NCBI GenBank assembly: GCA_003224785.1
Contig: QHZV01000250.1
Location: forward strand, 1 to 12,819
DNA from: Acidobacteriota bacterium
Lineage (GTDB): Bacteria; Acidobacteriota; Terriglobia; Terriglobales; Acidobacteriaceae
Length of the DNA stretch: 12,819 nt
Direction of reading: 5' to 3'
Shown here in pieces: positions 1 to 5,875 of the stretch. Within the stretch, counting starts at the first letter, position 1. The number at the start of each line of letters is the position of its first letter. The position numbers were made by a program, and so were the translations under genes. The notes under the pieces are model-generated. The model worked only from the letters and a program-made list of their open reading frames with translations, did no database searches and was not told the origin of the DNA.

Positions 1-1
1 C

Positions 2-412
2 GGGCTTGCCGCGTACGGTTTCAAGAAGCTGGCCGGGAAAATTCTGTTGGCATTGCTGGACGCAAGCAGCGCAATGGAACTTCGCCGGCTTCCTGAACTG
101 TTTTGCGGGCTTGAGCGGGAGGGCCCTGGCGAAGGTCCCACCTTATATCCGGTTGCATGCTCTCCGCAGGCTTGGGCCGCGGCAGCCCCATTTCTGCTGA
201 TTCAGGCTTGTCTGGGACTTACTCTGCGCGGAAGTGATAAGCGAGTTGTATTCGAGCGGCCCTGCTTGCCCGAGGGCATTCCGCATCTTTCCATTCATGG
301 GTTGCGAGTAGGCGATGCTTCCGTGGACTTGATGTTCGAGCGCCAGGGCGACACTGCCCGAGTGCAAGTGCTGGAGAAGCAAGGTGAAGTGGACGTGGTG
401 GCCACGCTTTAA
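2..412 (+). CDS. Glycogen-debranching (amylo-alpha-1,6-glucosidase family) protein, C-terminal fragment
   Basis: The reading frame is open from the left edge and ends at TAA 410-412, so only about the last 136 residues are present. The segment around nt 145-220 encodes YPVACSPQAWAAAAPFLL followed by a Q-A-C-L-G-L helix. I recognise this as the C-terminal part of the (alpha/alpha)6-barrel found in bacterial glycogen-debranching/amylo-alpha-1,6-glucosidase proteins. A small beta-rich tail follows (LRVGDASVDLMFERQGD...VQVLEKQGEVDVV), also typical of this family. Such enzymes remove alpha-1,6 branches from glycogen or related glucans in the cytoplasm. The catalytic region lies outside the window, so activity cannot be judged. 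The family call comes from pattern memory and is fairly secure; the exact substrate is not. Confidence 0.75.
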   Translation, partial: GLAAYGFKKLAGKILLALLDASSAMELRRLPELFCGLEREGPGEGPTLYPVACSPQAWAAAAPFLLIQACLGLTLRGSDKRVVFERPCLPEGIPHLSIHGLRVGDASVDLMFERQGDTARVQVLEKQGEVDVVATL

Positions 413-533
413 TGCTCCCCTGACTAAAGCCCGTTTTGCGCTGGTTTACAGTCTTCACTGGATTTGCCGGACATTGCCCCGAGACTACCCTTTTCTAGGA
501 ATCTTTGTAATCAGAAAGCCAAGAGGTGAAGCG

Positions 534-1301
534 ATGAAACGAGAAACAGGGGCAGTCACTAGATTTTTTCTGGCCCTCGGCGCGGGGTTGCTCCTTCTCA
601 GCAGCCTCACTTGGGCCGCGGACAAGGACCAATCGGACATTGAGAAACGCATTCAGAATGCGGCCACGGTCCTGGACGAGATCATGGCGACTAAAGACAA
701 AGCTATTCCCGACAAAATCATGGGAGACGCAGAGTGCATAGCTGTTGTTCCGTCCATGGTCAAGATTGCGGTTGGATTTGGCGGAAATCACGGTAAGGGC
801 GTGGCCACCTGCAAGACCGCGAATGGATGGAGTGCGCCAGCCCCATTCACCATCACTGGCGGAAGCTGGGGATTGCAGATCGGCGGACAAGCCGTTGACC
901 TGGTCATGCTTATCATGAACCAGATAGGCATGCAGGCGCTGCTCTCGAGCAAATTCAAAGTTGGAGCGGACGCTTCAGCCGCTGCCGGTCCGGTGGGCAG
1001 GCAGGCTGCTGCGGATACCGACTGGAAAATGAAATCCGAGGTTCTGACCTACTCGCGCGCACGTGGCGTGTTCGCGGGAATTGATCTGAGCGGATCACGT
1101 ATCTCGCAGGACAACGATGAAACTCGTATCTTGTACGGCAAGATGGAGACCTTCTCGGACATCTTAAACGGCAAGGTCGAGGCGCCGAGCGGGAGCCAGC
1201 CATTTCTATCTGCGGTGAAGAAATACACGTCACCGTCCCAACAAGGTAGCGTCGTGACGCCGCCACCTCCAGCAGCTTCCACGACGCAAACTACTCAATA
1301 G
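534..1301 (+). CDS. Exported SYLF-domain (YSC84-like, DUF500) lipid-binding protein
   Basis: This is a 255-residue protein. The start is ATG 534, preceded by AAGAGGTGAAGCG as ribosome-binding site; the in-frame ATG at 384 lies inside the previous gene and is rejected. Residues 1-28 form a signal peptide (KRETGAVTRFF, then a Leu/Ala-rich core, then SSLTWA before ADKDQ). Residues about 33-225 match the SYLF/YSC84 domain: the AATVLDEIM helix, DAECIAVVPSMVKIAVGFGG, GKGVATCK, WSAPAPFTITGGSWGLQIGGQAVDLV and YSRARGVFAGIDLSGSRI. The tail is Pro/Thr/Ser-rich and probably disordered. SYLF domains bind phosphoinositides in eukaryotes; the bacterial exported versions are abundant in Acidobacteria but poorly characterised. 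The gene stands alone and ends at a strong terminator. The family is confident; the biochemical role is unknown. Confidence 0.9.
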   Translation: MKRETGAVTRFFLALGAGLLLLSSLTWAADKDQSDIEKRIQNAATVLDEIMATKDKAIPDKIMGDAECIAVVPSMVKIAVGFGGNHGKGVATCKTANGWSAPAPFTITGGSWGLQIGGQAVDLVMLIMNQIGMQALLSSKFKVGADASAAAGPVGRQAAADTDWKMKSEVLTYSRARGVFAGIDLSGSRISQDNDETRILYGKMETFSDILNGKVEAPSGSQPFLSAVKKYTSPSQQGSVVTPPPPAASTTQTTQ

Positions 1302-1318
1302 CAATCTGTCTCAAGTTA

Positions 1319-1346
1319 AGGCTGGCGATAACGCCAGCCTTTTTTA
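1319..1346 (+). terminator. Rho-independent terminator after the SYLF gene
   Basis: A perfect 9-bp stem (AGGCTGGCG 1319-1327 with CGCCAGCCT 1332-1340) has an ATAA loop and is followed by a run of T (1340-1345). It begins 18 nt after the SYLF stop codon, so it closes that transcription unit and separates it from the nucleotidyltransferase gene. Confidence 0.93.
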
Positions 1347-1415
1347 TTTCTACTTACAGCATATTGCTCCTTCTACTCTGCAACCGCGGCAACCATTCGG
1401 CCATCCAAGCCGCTC

Positions 1416-2291
1416 ATGGTAGAGCTACGCGCGAATTCGCCCGTTAGGTCGTCAGTGACCACGGCTGTCCCGGTATATCTTCCGCCTGAGGCAGAAAACC
1501 TATATGGCGAAGTCCTCACCGCGCTGAATGAAAACGGGGTGCCCTATGCTGTCGCCGGCGCGGTTTCACTCGAAAAATACACGGGCATCTGGCGCGAGAC
1601 CAAAGACCTCGATCTGTTCATGGAATCGCAGAATGTTCGAAAAGCATTGAGCGTGTTGGAGCGACGTGGATTCCGGTGTGAGACTCTCGATCCGGTTTGG
1701 CTCTCCAAAGCCCATCGCGGCGAATACTTTGTGGACTTGATTTCCGGCATGAGCAACGGCGTCATCATGGTGGATGAGAGCTGGATGAAGCGAACACAAC
1801 CGGCGATCGTCGTCGGAGTCGAGACACGCATCATCTCTCCGGAGGACCTCATTGCGTCGAAGCTATTCGTGACGCGCAGAGAAAGATTTGACGGTGCAGA
1901 CATTGCCCATATCATCTATCGCACTCGTGGAAACCTGGAGTGGAAACGTTTGCTGGAGCTGGCCGGCGAACATTGGGAAATACTGCTATGGGCTCTGATG
2001 CTGTTTCGCTATGTCTATCCCGCGCACAGCGATTACGTGCCGTCGGCTCTTTGGCAGGACCTGTTGTCGCGCTATGCAGAACTCCTTCAACACACAAATC
2101 CAAACGCGCCATTCCGTGGCAGCCTGGTTGACGAAAATATGTTTTCCATAGACGTCAAAGACTGGGGATTAGAAGACCTGCAAGACGGGTTCAGGACCAG
2201 GCGACTTCATAAGCAGCCACATTCTGCAGAGTCCAATTCCTCCTATTCTAGTGATCACCAGAAATCCAAGCGCCACGGACGCGGCCTATGA
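1416..2291 (+). CDS. MNT-fold nucleotidyltransferase (AbiEii-like), function unknown
   Basis: This 291-residue protein has the features of a minimal nucleotidyltransferase fold. A short G48-A-x-S51-L motif leads into R60-E-T-K-D64-L-D66-L-F, which supplies the paired metal-binding aspartates, and Y-F-V-D107-L-I supplies the third carboxylate. The segment ISPEDLIASKL (140-150), followed by FDGADIAHII, is typical of AbiEii-like and related nucleotidyltransferases. All three expected acidic residues are present, so catalysis is plausible. The C-terminal 40 residues are polar, Ser/Lys-rich and probably disordered. No clear ribosome-binding site precedes ATG 1416; GTG 1455 is an alternative start. 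The stop overlaps the phosphoesterase start as ATGA, implying translational coupling. The substrate (nucleotide, protein or RNA acceptor) cannot be told from sequence. It might be half of a toxin-antitoxin-like pair, but no direct evidence supports that. Confidence 0.85.
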   Translation: MVELRANSPVRSSVTTAVPVYLPPEAENLYGEVLTALNENGVPYAVAGAVSLEKYTGIWRETKDLDLFMESQNVRKALSVLERRGFRCETLDPVWLSKAHRGEYFVDLISGMSNGVIMVDESWMKRTQPAIVVGVETRIISPEDLIASKLFVTRRERFDGADIAHIIYRTRGNLEWKRLLELAGEHWEILLWALMLFRYVYPAHSDYVPSALWQDLLSRYAELLQHTNPNAPFRGSLVDENMFSIDVKDWGLEDLQDGFRTRRLHKQPHSAESNSSYSSDHQKSKRHGRGL

Positions 2292-2995
2292 GAATTGCCG
2301 CCACAGCGGACTTGCATTTCACGCCGCAGCGTATGGGTCCGCTGCATGATCAACTCAATCGGGTGCGCGACGAAGCAGACGTCTTTGTGGTTGCCGGGGA
2401 TCTGACGAATTTCGGACGACCCGACGAAATGGAGCCGCTCCTTAACGTTCTGGTCCGTCTGCGCGTGCCAACCGTCGTGGTCCTGGGGAATCATGATTAT
2501 GAGAGCGGGCAACATGCCGACCTGATGCGCATGATGACGCAAGAAGGTATCAAGGTACTCGACGGTAGCGCCTACGAGCGGGACGGCGTCGGTTTCGCCG
2601 GTACTAAAGGCTTCGTAGGCGGATTCGGGCGCGGTGTGCTCACTGCTTTCGGAGAGCCTGAGATCAAGACTTTTGTGCATGCCAGCATCGAGGAAACGCT
2701 GAAGCTGGAGCGCGCCCTGTCGCAATTGCGGGCGAAAAAAAGAGTCGTGGTCTTGCACTATGCTCCTATCTCAGCCACGGTTGAGGGGGAAGCCCGTGAA
2801 ATATTCCCTTTCATGGGAACCTCGCGGCTGGCAGAAATTGTGGATCGGCACGGTGCGGACCTTATCCTGCATGGTCACGCCCACAATGGAAAGTGTGACG
2901 GACAGACTAGCGGAGGCATTCCCGTCCACAACGTCGCAATCACACTCCTGCAATCACAGAGCCCTCCTGCCATTTACCGGGTATTCGATGTCTAG
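2288..2995 (+). CDS. Calcineurin-like metallophosphoesterase
   Basis: This 235-residue protein carries the full metallophosphoesterase metal-binding signature: D8-L-H10, G37-D38-L-T-N, G67-N68-H69-D70-Y-E, H157 in VVLHYAPI, and G196-H197-A-H199-N-G. No signal peptide or membrane segment is visible, so it is cytoplasmic. The family includes phosphomonoesterases, cyclic-nucleotide and nucleotide phosphodiesterases, and nucleases. Nothing in the sequence fixes the substrate. It starts on the ATGA overlap with the upstream nucleotidyltransferase, so the two are almost certainly co-translated and probably act in one process. One arrangement would be addition of a nucleotidyl group and its removal, but that is inference. 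No terminator is evident downstream. Confidence 0.92.
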   Translation: MRIAATADLHFTPQRMGPLHDQLNRVRDEADVFVVAGDLTNFGRPDEMEPLLNVLVRLRVPTVVVLGNHDYESGQHADLMRMMTQEGIKVLDGSAYERDGVGFAGTKGFVGGFGRGVLTAFGEPEIKTFVHASIEETLKLERALSQLRAKKRVVVLHYAPISATVEGEAREIFPFMGTSRLAEIVDRHGADLILHGHAHNGKCDGQTSGGIPVHNVAITLLQSQSPPAIYRVFDV

Positions 2996-3074
2996 GTGCG
3001 ATTGATTGCAAAACTCGACACTTATTCAAGTCCCACGTACTCAGGTCTCTAATTCAGTGCATCAGTAATCGGTG

Positions 3075-3142
3075 TGATCACGATAACGTTATTCCTTTCA
3101 AGCCCGGTTGAAAACTCTTCAAAATGTACGGTGTTCACCGTA
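3075..3142. promoter_or_regulatory. Cluster of palindromes upstream of the receiver gene (candidate operators)
   Basis: Within 68 bp there are three inverted repeats: GTGATCAC (3075-3082), ATAACGTTAT (3084-3093) and TACGGTG-TT-CACCGTA (3127-3142, two perfect 7-bp arms). They lie in the 205-bp gap between the phosphoesterase and the receiver gene, 59 bp or more before ATG 3201. The spacing and symmetry suit dimeric repressor or activator binding, but no known consensus is matched and no promoter is evident. Confidence 0.35.
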
Positions 3143-3200
3143 GCTCAATTACAGAGTTCCACTCATTGTTTAGCTGCGGAACTGTGCGTACCGTACCAAC

Positions 3201-3728
3201 ATGGGTCGGGTCGCCAAGAACAATCTGTCTTCACCGGTTGCCAGGATTTGGTCTCGTCGTTCATCCAGGCGAACTGTGCGCGAGACCAGCCCATTAAGTA
3301 CAGGTGGCGTGCCAACATTGTTATGGATTGACGACTTCGCACCTGCCTTGCAGCTGTATAAAGCAACCATGGAAATGGTGGGCTTCAAGGTTTTGACTGC
3401 TTCCAGCGGCGAAGCCGGGGTGAAACTTGCAGCCATGAAGCCGATAGATTTAGTGATCACGGACTACGAAATGCCGGGGATGAACGGGGAAGCTGTGGCC
3501 GCGACCATCAAGGCGATGGACCCGAAGATGCCCGTAATCATATTCTCCGGGAACACCATGGTTTCTCAACATTGCCGTCGGTACGCAGATGCTTTCTGCG
3601 ACAAAGCCGGAAACAGAGACCGACTTCTAGGTACCATACAGCGTTTGCTGTACAGCAAACGCATCAGCGTGCTGCAACCCCCTCCTCGCGTACAGGCGTC
3701 TCATCACGAACGAAGGATGGTCGCTTAA
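3201..3728 (+). CDS. Stand-alone receiver-domain (CheY-like) response regulator
   Basis: With ATG 3201 the protein has 175 residues. Residues 38-155 are a receiver domain: LLWID44-D45 (acidic pocket), DLVIT-D88-YEMPGMNG (phospho-acceptor Asp88), VIIFS116-G (switch Ser/Thr) and C-D-K135-A-G (conserved Lys). All key residues are present, so phosphotransfer should work. No output domain follows; the last 25 residues are short and basic. Start choice is uncertain. The first 36 residues are Arg/Ser-rich and outside the domain, no good ribosome-binding site precedes ATG 3201, and GTG 3309 would give a more typical single-domain protein of 139 residues. No histidine kinase is nearby, so its partner is unknown. 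A 22-bp perfect palindrome lies within the 3' part of the gene. Confidence 0.8.
   Translation: MGRVAKNNLSSPVARIWSRRSSRRTVRETSPLSTGGVPTLLWIDDFAPALQLYKATMEMVGFKVLTASSGEAGVKLAAMKPIDLVITDYEMPGMNGEAVAATIKAMDPKMPVIIFSGNTMVSQHCRRYADAFCDKAGNRDRLLGTIQRLLYSKRISVLQPPPRVQASHHERRMVA
3641..3662. repeat. 22-bp perfect palindrome inside the receiver gene
   Basis: The half-site GCGTTTGCTGT (3641-3651) is followed immediately by its exact reverse complement (3652-3662). As RNA it could form a 9-bp stem with a GTAC loop, but no T-run follows, so it is not a standard terminator. It falls in codons for the end of the receiver domain (QRLLYSKRI). Confidence 0.75.
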
Positions 3729-3797
3729 AAGCCGAGTCCTCGGCCACGAGCTGATCGTTCGATTCGCCAATCAGCAAATTCGAAAGCAGGAGGAAAT

Positions 3798-4343
3798 ATG
3801 AAAAAAATGTCTCTATGTACGCTCGTTGCCTTTGCGGTGCTAGTCTCCTCGGCGGCAATCGCTCAGGCCGGCGCGTCGCCGCAAGGTACGCAAGGCTCTT
3901 CACCAGGAATGAGCCAACCAGGAGCCGCGGGACAGCAGCAGCCCGGTGGTTATCCCAGCCAGCAGCCTGGTGCGAGCCCCACAACCGGCCAGACTGACCA
4001 AAATACGAGCCAGACTCCTGAAAAGAGCGAGAAGAAGCTGAAGGGATGCGTGCAGTCAGAAGGTGGGCAATACGTCCTGCAGACCAAGAAGGGCAACGTG
4101 GCATTAACTGGCCAGGATGTTTCGGCTCACGCCGGCCACGAAGTTGCCGTGAAAGGCATGTGGGAGAGCGGCGGCGGATCGAACAGTTCGGCTGCGTCCA
4201 GTGGAAAATCGGAGAAGACCTTTAACGTTTCAAACGTCAAGATGATTTCGGACAGCTGCGGCGAGAAAAAGGGCAATTCTGGGAACATGGGAAGCGGCAG
4301 CCCTAGCGGCACCGGTACCACCAGCACCCAGCCTCCTCAGTAA
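3798..4343 (+). CDS. Exported DUF5818-type protein with Gln/Pro/Gly-rich linker
   Basis: This 181-residue protein starts at ATG 3798 with an excellent ribosome-binding site (AGGAGGAAAT directly upstream). Residues 1-24 form a Sec signal peptide (MKKMSLC, hydrophobic core, cleavage likely after AIAQA). Residues 25-75 are low-complexity Gly/Gln/Pro/Ser/Thr. Residues about 76-155 form a small beta-type domain with a conserved-looking pattern (KKLKGCVQSEGGQYVLQ, then GNVALTGQDVSAHAGHEVAVKGMW, then FNVSNVKMISDSC), which I recognise as DUF5818, common in Acidobacteria. Two cysteines (in KGCV and DSCG) flank the domain and may form a disulfide after export. The C-terminal tail is Gly/Ser/Thr-rich. 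The function is unknown. The gene ends 22 bp before a bidirectional terminator shared with the small membrane protein gene. Confidence 0.85.
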   Translation: MKKMSLCTLVAFAVLVSSAAIAQAGASPQGTQGSSPGMSQPGAAGQQQPGGYPSQQPGASPTTGQTDQNTSQTPEKSEKKLKGCVQSEGGQYVLQTKKGNVALTGQDVSAHAGHEVAVKGMWESGGGSNSSAASSGKSEKTFNVSNVKMISDSCGEKKGNSGNMGSGSPSGTGTTSTQPPQ

Positions 4344-4365
4344 GTCGTCAGAATGGGCAAAGAAA

Positions 4366-4396
4366 AAGGTCCCGAAATTTCGGGACCTTAATTTTT
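4366..4396. terminator. Bidirectional rho-independent terminator
   Basis: A 24-bp perfect palindrome (AAGGTCCCG 4366-4374, AAATTT centre, CGGGACCTT 4381-4389) is followed on the plus strand by AATTTTT and on the minus strand by TTTTTC. It sits between two convergent genes, DUF5818 on plus and DUF1328 on minus, and can terminate both. Confidence 0.92.
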
Positions 4397-4431
4397 GTAC
4401 ACCAGTTACGGCTCGAACCACGGCGCCGAGT

Positions 4432-4608
4432 CTAGACGCCGGTCCGGCCGCGCCGCGTAAGTCCGGTGATCAAGGTGATCACAAACACTACCAGGAACAG
4501 AAAGAACAGCAACTTCGCGACCCCGGCAGCCGCTACTGCGACCCCACCGAAACCAAATATTGCGGCGATTATCGCCACAATCAGAAAAACCAGCGCCCAG
4601 TAAAGCAT
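4432..4608 (-). CDS. DUF1328 (YtjA-like) small membrane protein
   Basis: This 58-residue gene is easily missed by length filters. On the minus strand, GAGGAGGCAAC precedes ATG 4608 and the frame ends at TAG 4434-4432. The protein begins [22 protein letters not shown], followed by [16 protein letters not shown] and a second hydrophobic stretch ([12 protein letters not shown]), and ends in a basic tail TRRGRTGV. Two transmembrane helices, the opening L-Y-W-A-L-V-F and the GFGGVA turn are the hallmarks of the DUF1328/YtjA family of small inner-membrane proteins. These are often stress-associated but have no established function. It converges on the DUF5818 gene and shares its terminator. Confidence 0.93.
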   Translation of the reverse strand: MLYWALVFLIVAIIAAIFGFGGVAVAAAGVAKLLFFLFLVVFVITLITGLTRRGRTGV

Positions 4609-5005
4609 GTTGCCTCCTCTGGTGTTTTACGTACCAAACATCGTGCTTAGAATAGTTCCCGGAACCGCCGCAGACGATCAGGCTTACTCTGTAATTCAGA
4701 ACTCGAATCGCTGTACCAAAAGCAGAATTGTCTAAAACTCCTGTGCGCTCACCAACCTGTCCTACACGGCTACCATCTAAAACGTCACTAGGTGCGGTGG
4801 AACCGTCCCTGGATTTTGCGACAGTGCCCGAATCTGTCGCTGGTAAGTCCAGGGACGGAACTTCTTCCGACCCAAAACTGCCTGCCTACAGGATTATCTG
4901 GATTGTTTACTAAGGCGCAGAACAGCTACACTCCCGGTTTTGCGCGTTTAGCAGCCGACTGGGCAAAGTAGAGCCAGCGGTCGCCCGGAAGACACTTGAC
5001 GCGAA
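4609..5005. other. Intergenic region, about 400 bp, between divergent genes
   Basis: This region separates the DUF1328 gene (minus) from the second receiver gene (plus), so it should hold both promoters. No convincing -35/-10 pair was found. It contains a short symmetric site GTTCC-C-GGAAC (4655-4665) about 47 bp upstream of the DUF1328 start, two copies of GTACCAAA about 80 bp apart (from 4631 and near 4713), and the composite hairpin listed separately. An open frame at 4728-4913 shows no protein-like features and is not called. Confidence 0.5.
4803..4858. repeat. Composite inverted repeat / hairpin element
   Basis: The outer arms CCGTCCCTGGA (4803-4813) and TCCAGGGACGG (4848-4858) pair perfectly over 11 bp. 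The inner arms GCGACAG (4818-4824) and CTGTCGC (4834-4840) pair over 7 bp. They are separated by an asymmetric internal loop (4 versus 7 nt) and closed by a 9-nt apical loop. The shape could be a structured RNA, a palindromic interspersed repeat or a small relic element. There is no T-run, so it is not a simple terminator. Confidence 0.6.
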
Positions 5006-5476
5006 ATGACCCCGACCTCAAACTTTTCCATGATGAACGCAAGCGATAGCCCCAGTCCAACCCTGGGGGAGCGGCCAGTACGTATCCTAGTCGCGGATGA
5101 TCATGAGGTCATGCGCATGGGAATACGCAATTTGATTGAGTCGGTGCCGAACTGGAGCGTGGATGCCGAGGCCAGTACTGGCCGGGAAGCTGTGGAACTG
5201 GCGCTACATTCGCCCCCCGATATCATCATTATGGACATCACCATGCCGGAAATGAATGGCTTCGAAGCGGCGGCCAAAATCGCGGAGAACTGCCCAGACG
5301 TTCCCGTGATTATGTTCTCCCTTCATCTTTCGGAGGACGTTATGGGACGGTTCAAAACCGGGGCAATTCGAGGCGCAGTAGCGAAAAGCGAGGCCGCTCG
5401 CGATCTTTTGGACGCGGTCAGGTCCGTGCTCGGTGGAGGGACCTTCTTCCCGGCAAAGTCATCTGTACCGAGCTAG
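5006..5476 (+). CDS. NarL/FixJ-type receiver protein lacking the DNA-binding domain
   Basis: This 156-residue protein holds a receiver domain at residues 25-145: VRILVA-D31-D32-HEVMRMGI, DIIIM-D77-ITMPEMNG (phospho-acceptor Asp77), VIMF-S105, and A-K127-SEAARDLLDAVRSVL. The D-D-H-E and K-S-E-A-A-R-D-L patterns are those of NarL/FixJ regulators, which normally continue into a LuxR-type helix-turn-helix to about 210-220 residues. Here the frame stops just after GGGTFFPAKSSVPS, where the linker would begin, and no helix-turn-helix was recognised in the DNA downstream. It is either a genuine single-domain phospho-sink or signalling partner, or a truncated regulator. The start is uncertain: ATG 5006 has only a weak ribosome-binding site, and ATG 5030 or 5033 are possible. 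Confidence 0.82.
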   Translation: MTPTSNFSMMNASDSPSPTLGERPVRILVADDHEVMRMGIRNLIESVPNWSVDAEASTGREAVELALHSPPDIIIMDITMPEMNGFEAAAKIAENCPDVPVIMFSLHLSEDVMGRFKTGAIRGAVAKSEAARDLLDAVRSVLGGGTFFPAKSSVPS

Positions 5477-5875
5477 GCTGTCATAGCTTCCCCACCTGTA
5501 TTTTTCCTCAATTGCAGCTTCCAGATCCAATTGAGATGTCAGAGCGAAGTAGTCCCACGCACAGCTGAAACTAGGATTTGGGCGGAATATATCTAAGGGG
5601 AGCTCGCTTACTTTAGGGAGGTGGCAGGCACCGGAAATAAAGGGGAGGTACGACCGACGCCTGCCTTCCGTCTCCTTCGCGTTGGGGCTGAATTATGTGT
5701 AAATGACAGAGTGAGGGTTGATCTATCGGGAGAATACTGTATTTTTAGAATTTGTTGTGATTTTTGGAATGAAAAGCGGTGAATGCTGATTTTCGCTTTG
5801 TTTGCAGCGCATTAGAGAAGTTCTGAGGCGGTCTCTACGAGCCCTCATGCACGGCCTTGACCCGATCCCAGAAGT
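5477..5875. other. Intergenic region, about 400 bp, between convergent units
   Basis: This lies between the second receiver gene (plus) and the 3' end of argJ (minus). It includes an AT-rich stretch (about 5735-5800). A GGCAGGC (5623-5629) and GCCTGCC (5659-5665) pair has a 29-nt loop. A weak AAAGCG (5773-5778) and CGCTTT (5794-5799) stem could serve as the argJ-side terminator, but it is poor. No supported gene, tRNA or strong terminator was seen. Confidence 0.5.

Noticed and set aside
384..533. 50-residue N-terminal extension of the SYLF protein from ATG 384
   Set aside because: It overlaps the preceding gene's 3' end, lacks a ribosome-binding site and would bury the clear signal peptide that begins at ATG 534.
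3074..3331. 85-codon plus-strand open frame starting MITITLF
   Set aside because: It covers the palindrome cluster and overlaps the receiver gene out of frame; its sequence has no protein-family character.
4625..4665. ECF-sigma-type promoter (GGAACT) for the DUF1328 gene
   Set aside because: A GGAACT is present on the minus strand, but no matching -10 element occurs at the usual 16-17 nt spacing.
4728..4913. 61-codon plus-strand open frame
   Set aside because: No ribosome-binding site and no recognisable fold; it runs across the composite hairpin, so its composition is explained by that element.
5773..5799. Possible terminator for the arg operon (AAAGCG/CGCTTT stem)
   Set aside because: A six-base stem with a 15-nt loop and only a short T-rich tail is too weak to call.
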